This document shows positions 59,870-64,000 of a stretch of DNA of 64,000 bases, one piece after another. The DNA is from Isoetes taiwanensis (taxonomy: Eukaryota; Streptophyta; Lycopodiopsida; Isoetales; Isoetaceae): positions 1-64,000 of the forward strand of contig JAJEKV010000015.1 in the NCBI GenBank assembly GCA_021234155.1. Direction: 5' to 3'. Made by a program: the position numbers and the translations under genes. How positions within the stretch are numbered: position 1 is the first letter of the stretch; every line of letters starts with the position of its first letter. The notes under the pieces were generated by a model. It was not told the DNA's origin. It worked only from the letters and a program-made list of their open reading frames with translations, and did not search any database.

Positions 59870-61950
59870 TTAGAAATTGAGATGGATAATTTATGTCATC
59901 CATTTGGGAGTCGGCCTATTTCATACCAGAGATAATAGATGTGGTGTTTGGCCAGCTTGAATTCCATTGCAGGCCAAGCTCCTTACAATTTTTAATATTG
60001 AATGCACTATAGCTTGTTGGCCTCTGAGATCCTTTGGCAATGAAGTGCATGCATGGCATGGAAATGTGTCTCGCAAAAAATACCGAGTTAATACAATCAC
60101 ATTGTACAATGTCATTTGACAAAATATGATAAAGAGACTGCAATTACTCACGCCTCCAATACACAGCAATGAATTGCACTATGGATGAATTTTTGCCCAG
60201 AAGCGCATCTTGTGGTGACAGATAAAAAAGGAATGGAAACTATTAGTAACATTAAGGAATTACTCTAGGATGTTTGAATTTAGTGACAAAAGCCACGTAC
60301 GTGTTTTTCCATGAGCATAATGCAATAGAATATTTTTAGTAATACCAATCCAAGATGGAATGATTACAATCTCCTTGTGATCTAGTGTTATATTATATTT
60401 ACTAAAAAATCTGAACACCAATCACCTCCTTGTGAAGCGGATCATGTCCTAATATATGTGCGGTGCGAAAATAGAGGTAGATCTAAATGGTGCCCTATAA
60501 AGCTATGTAATTCACTTTGTTTTCCTAGCAAATCTGTAGGAGCATATAAAGGATTCCAATGTTTTGAGATGCATAATTTATCTCATGCATTTGCGAGTCT
60601 GTTATTTCTCCCAACAGTGCAGCATTGTTTGATATTATGGCAGCTTCCTGCATGCTCCAAAAAACTTCAAAGCGATGCATACCTCGTCTGTGTTTGAATC
60701 TTTTGCTCCTCAAAAGCTTTGCAGTCTTGTTCTGATGGTAATGTAAGAGATTTGGATTGTTTGAATTTAGTAACCAAAGCGACATATGTGTTTTGCCATG
60801 AACATGATTTACTTAAAGAATCTGAACACCAATCACCTACCTGTGCAGAGGATCATGAGCTAACATCTTTGTGGTGGGAAAATAGAGGGACATCTAAATG
60901 GTTTCCTATAAAGCTACGTAATTCAATTTGTTTTCTTAGGAAATCTAAGACTGGGTGATGCCGAAATGACTATAATTAAAGAAGAAGGCATTAGAAGACG
61001 GGCTTGGGAATGAGGATGGACTGGGCTATGTATCAGACCAGAAGCCTCATCTACATATGTCATGATAGCCATAAGCACGATCTGTTCCTGATCCAAATCG
61101 TGTATAAATTTAATCGCTAAATTCTGCATTTGAACCTCTAGCGATGGCAAAATGCAAGACACGTGTAAAGGATTGCAAATTGAGATGCATAATTTATGTC
61201 ATGCATTTGCCAGTGTGCTATTTACCTAGCTGCAAGTACGGGCATGGCAGTGTCATTTCGTATGCACTGTCATTTACTGCAAAATGTACCTCCTAGCAGT
61301 GCAACATTGTTTGATCTCTGATTTATCCTATATGTTTTAGTAGTTAGGAAATGTAAGTATCTTGTCGAGTATGGGTCTGTATCTAGAGAATGCCCATGGG
61401 AACTCAACATGATTTGTAATGTCATCTAATAGAAGACCTTATTATCTCCATGCAGACAATGCCCATGGTAACTCACGACATGAGTTCCTATAGACATTGT
61501 CGCTCACTTTATCTTGCGGATCCTTTGGGAATAAAGTGCATGGCATGGAAATGTGTCTCCCCAAAAAGCAAGTGAATAAAATCCTGCTTGTACATGTGTA
61601 GAATGTCATTTGACAACATATCATAAAGAGGCTGCAATTACTCACTCCTCCAATACACACCAGTGAATTGCACTGGTGAGACTTGAGATGCTTGAATTTA
61701 GTGACTGGGTGGAAGTAGTGCCATGTAAAGGATTCGAGTGTTACAATCCGATGATACGGAGTTTGGCTGGGTAGTGTAATGTCTATTACAAATGACATTA
61801 TGCCGAAATGAGTATAATTAAAGAAAAGGGCATTAGAAGACGGGCTTGGAAATGAGGATGGATTGGGCTATTTATCAGACCAGAAGCCTCATGTACACAT
61901 GTCATGATAGCCATAAGCACGATCTATTGTTGATCCAAATGTAAAACCTC
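59870..61950. repeat. Degenerate tandem repeat, units of about 0.4-0.85 kb
   Basis: gatgcataatttatgtcatgca variants recur at about 59,880, 60,570 and 61,180. 60,440-60,540 repeats at 60,850-60,950; 60,955-61,090 repeats at 61,798-61,930; 60,035-60,180 resembles 61,525-61,680. On the minus strand the repeated 61,020-61,100 segment reads DLDQEQIVLMAIMTYVDEAS and could be a duplicated exon of an unrecognised gene. Confidence 0.65.
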
Positions 61951-63986
61951 AAACAGATCAAACTCAAAGAATTATGTATGCATGAAAATAATGAATAATG
62001 CAAGATGCAAAATTCTTAGACATGGGATTCATCTTGCAATTTGATCCAATGTAGAACATCCAATATAATAGAAACAGAAGTATTGTGATTACTTAGTACA
62101 TAAGGCTGGCGAGAACCTACCTCAAGTTGGCGACTTTTCATTTCTTATCAAAGTATCACGCTCATGGATGACATTGAAGTCCAAGTCGTTTCCACTACAA
62201 ATCATTGCATTGAACATTATAATCAAGAGCCAGCTAGGCTAAATGCAAAAACTCCTTACCTCCGTTTCTTTCATTCCACTCTTCAATCTAAACCCCTCAT
62301 TTAAAAATATAAATATGATTCTTGTAGAATTGGTTCTGCAAAGACATAACATCATAACATGGCAATCAAGAACTACAGATAAGATAACCTACACATTTTT
62401 TAGATTCTTTAACTCTTTAAACATGGCAATGAAGAACCATCTAAGCTAAAAGTAGCAGGCAAAATAACTCACAAATTACCTCTGTGCAGACCGGAATTAA
62501 TCCTTTTCAACAAAAATACCTGAAGAAGAAATATTTAGGAATCTTCATTTTGAAGCACAATTTCAGCCACAAACACATGGCATTTCTAAACTTTAAATCT
62601 GACATTAAAAATTGCTGATGGAAAATTGAAATAAACCTGCAAGAGAAATATGTTTCGGAGCTGCCGAAATGGGCTCAATAGGGTTTGTTCTAGCTGAGTC
62701 GATCATGCATAAGAAAGGCTACCCATAATGTTTAAACAACAACCTATGCTTTCAGTTTATTTTCCTGATCATGGCAGGCAAAAATGTTGTGGCACTGCAA
62801 AGATGTTGCCGCTTTGTTTCGAAGGTCTATATTCGAACCTAGAAAATAATTTTCCACGGACAAAGCTGGAGTTAAACAAAATTTCCTACCTCCAAACCAT
62901 ACTCCAATCTTAGTAAATTGATTTTTTCGATTTTTGGAGACTCTGAATTTTTTCCGGCCGTCCAAACCCCTCAAAATCTTAGGAAATCATGTTAAAAAAA
63001 ATTCCAAAAATATTTTTAGTCAGGCCGGAAAATCCCAAATTAAAAAGATTGATTATACACTCCAAAATATTACAAAGTACTTCCAGAAGTAAGAAATGTC
63101 CCTGAAGCATCAATCACTTTTAGATGATCACTCCATATTGGAATTTTAATAATTGGAGATCTGAAAGCAATTATACAACTTCTTACGAATTTCTTGAAGC
63201 ACCACCTGAGAAGAAATACGCTTATCATAAAAGACCTTTCTTCGCCTTCGCTTCCATACACTTCAATAGATAGATAGTATTTTTACGTCATGCTATATTG
63301 GCAAAGAATTCCTAAATGCTAGCAAAGTTTCTGAGTTTTGACATTCCATTACAGCCCGACCGTTCCTAATGTGGTGACAACTATCGCAGATGTTATTGCC
63401 AGGCAAGATCCCTTGAGAGTTCACTGGTTCTTTGTTAAAGACCTGCCATTTGGATCTAACTGTGTATTCTTAAAGACGTGATGGAACATGAGTGGAATAG
63501 TGGCACTGGAATTTAGGGTGAGAGATCGCTAGTCTATTGCTAATAGACTTCCATTCTATGGAATCTGGGCCTAAGTCAATGGTCTAATCCATATAAACAT
63601 ACATGTGGCAATACACACTTAAAAGAGATAAATAAAAGAACACTCAACCATTGAGATCCAGGAAAGGATAAAAGAGATAAATAAGAGATTGAGATCCGGG
63701 AAAGGATTAAAATTGCCATAATGCACGTAGCAAACATCCTCAAATAGCAAAATACAGAGGCAGTGGAGGAATTGAACCTCCAGGCATCCACACACTCCAC
63801 AAAATAAAATCGGAAAACATGCAGAGATACAATACAAAACACTTCTCATAAATGAGAAAGTGTAGAGATACAATGCAAAAATTGATAGAAAGGTCATTAA
63901 GCTTTTGAAACCTTAAGCATAAGCATAAGTGATTTTGTGAAGCAACTCTAAGCCTAAATAACATCATTTACACGTTCTTAACTTAT
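61951..63986. other. AT-rich spacer, no gene recognised
   Basis: Short frames only. A small duplication, agagataaata...gagatcc(a/g)ggaaagga, occurs at about 63,624-63,705. Confidence 0.4.
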
Positions 63987-64000
63987 GCCCAGCAACGCTA
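63987..64000 (+). mobile_element. Start of a Helitron 3' hairpin, cut by the window end
   Basis: cttatGCCCAGCAACGCT matches the first 13 bases of the hairpin seen at 741 and its upstream cttat. The last base (a) differs from the expected g, and the CTAG would lie just beyond the window. Confidence 0.5.

Noticed and set aside
57171-64000. One 6.8 kb TIR transposon bounded by the inverted hairpins at 57,171 and 63,987
   Set aside because: The same hairpin ends occur singly (768; 50,174) with A|T flanks and a TC 5' end, which fits Helitrons. Two opposite Helitrons are simpler, though the window end prevents proof.

Overview
The window is TE-dense nuclear DNA of a land plant. The evidence is spliced plant-type genes, copia and Ty3/gypsy chromovirus LTR elements primed by initiator-Met tRNA, Helitron ends, plant MITE classes and a degenerate TTTAGGG-like repeat. 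A ParB-like/DNA N4-N6-methyltransferase gene hints at a non-flowering land plant (fern, lycophyte or bryophyte grade), but that is a weak inference.

Layout. 1-2.5 kb: the 3' end of a Helitron (terminus at 768) and spacer with small tandem repeats. 2.5-3.8 kb: a broken three-exon 2-oxoglutarate/Fe(II) dioxygenase gene. From about 3.42 to 52.0 kb an 8.1-8.4 kb unit is repeated three times in tandem (A 3,420-16,990; B 16,991-~25,080; C ~25,080-52,006). Each unit runs from the dioxygenase 3' part, through spacer, a palindrome cluster and the ParB-like half of a gene, to a pyrimidine-rich Helitron. The methyltransferase half of that gene exists once, after copy C (52.0-54.2 kb).

The copies carry different nested insertions. 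A and B share a 470-bp hAT-like MITE inside the Helitron. A alone has a 5.2 kb chimeric LTR element in that MITE, in which a TRIM with a tRNA-like sequence in its LTRs encloses a copia body. B alone has a 543-bp MITE and two short retroposon-like inserts. C has a 2.7 kb unidentified insert and a 16.8 kb chromovirus (30,748-47,583, minus strand), itself split by a 3.6 kb Mutator-like element carrying a glycine-rich-protein exon. 54.3-64 kb is spacer with a foldback element, a GATA microsatellite, two more Helitron 3' ends and a degenerate tandem repeat.

Main points of interest: (1) a spliced ParB-like plus beta-order DNA methyltransferase gene whose 3' flank also occurs at the end of a Helitron, with a recurring GTGTATTC-yr-GAATACAC palindrome upstream and in its introns; (2) a chromovirus that has a chromodomain and also an extra ORF starting with the histone H3 tail sequence ARTKQTARK; (3) TRIM LTRs with tRNA-like pol III boxes, and the TRIM/copia chimera; (4) copy-to-copy differences concentrated as small indels at CAG/CTG, plus a mosaic stretch at 25.0-25.3 kb, which suggest base-calling and assembly artefacts, so many apparent frameshifts may not be real.
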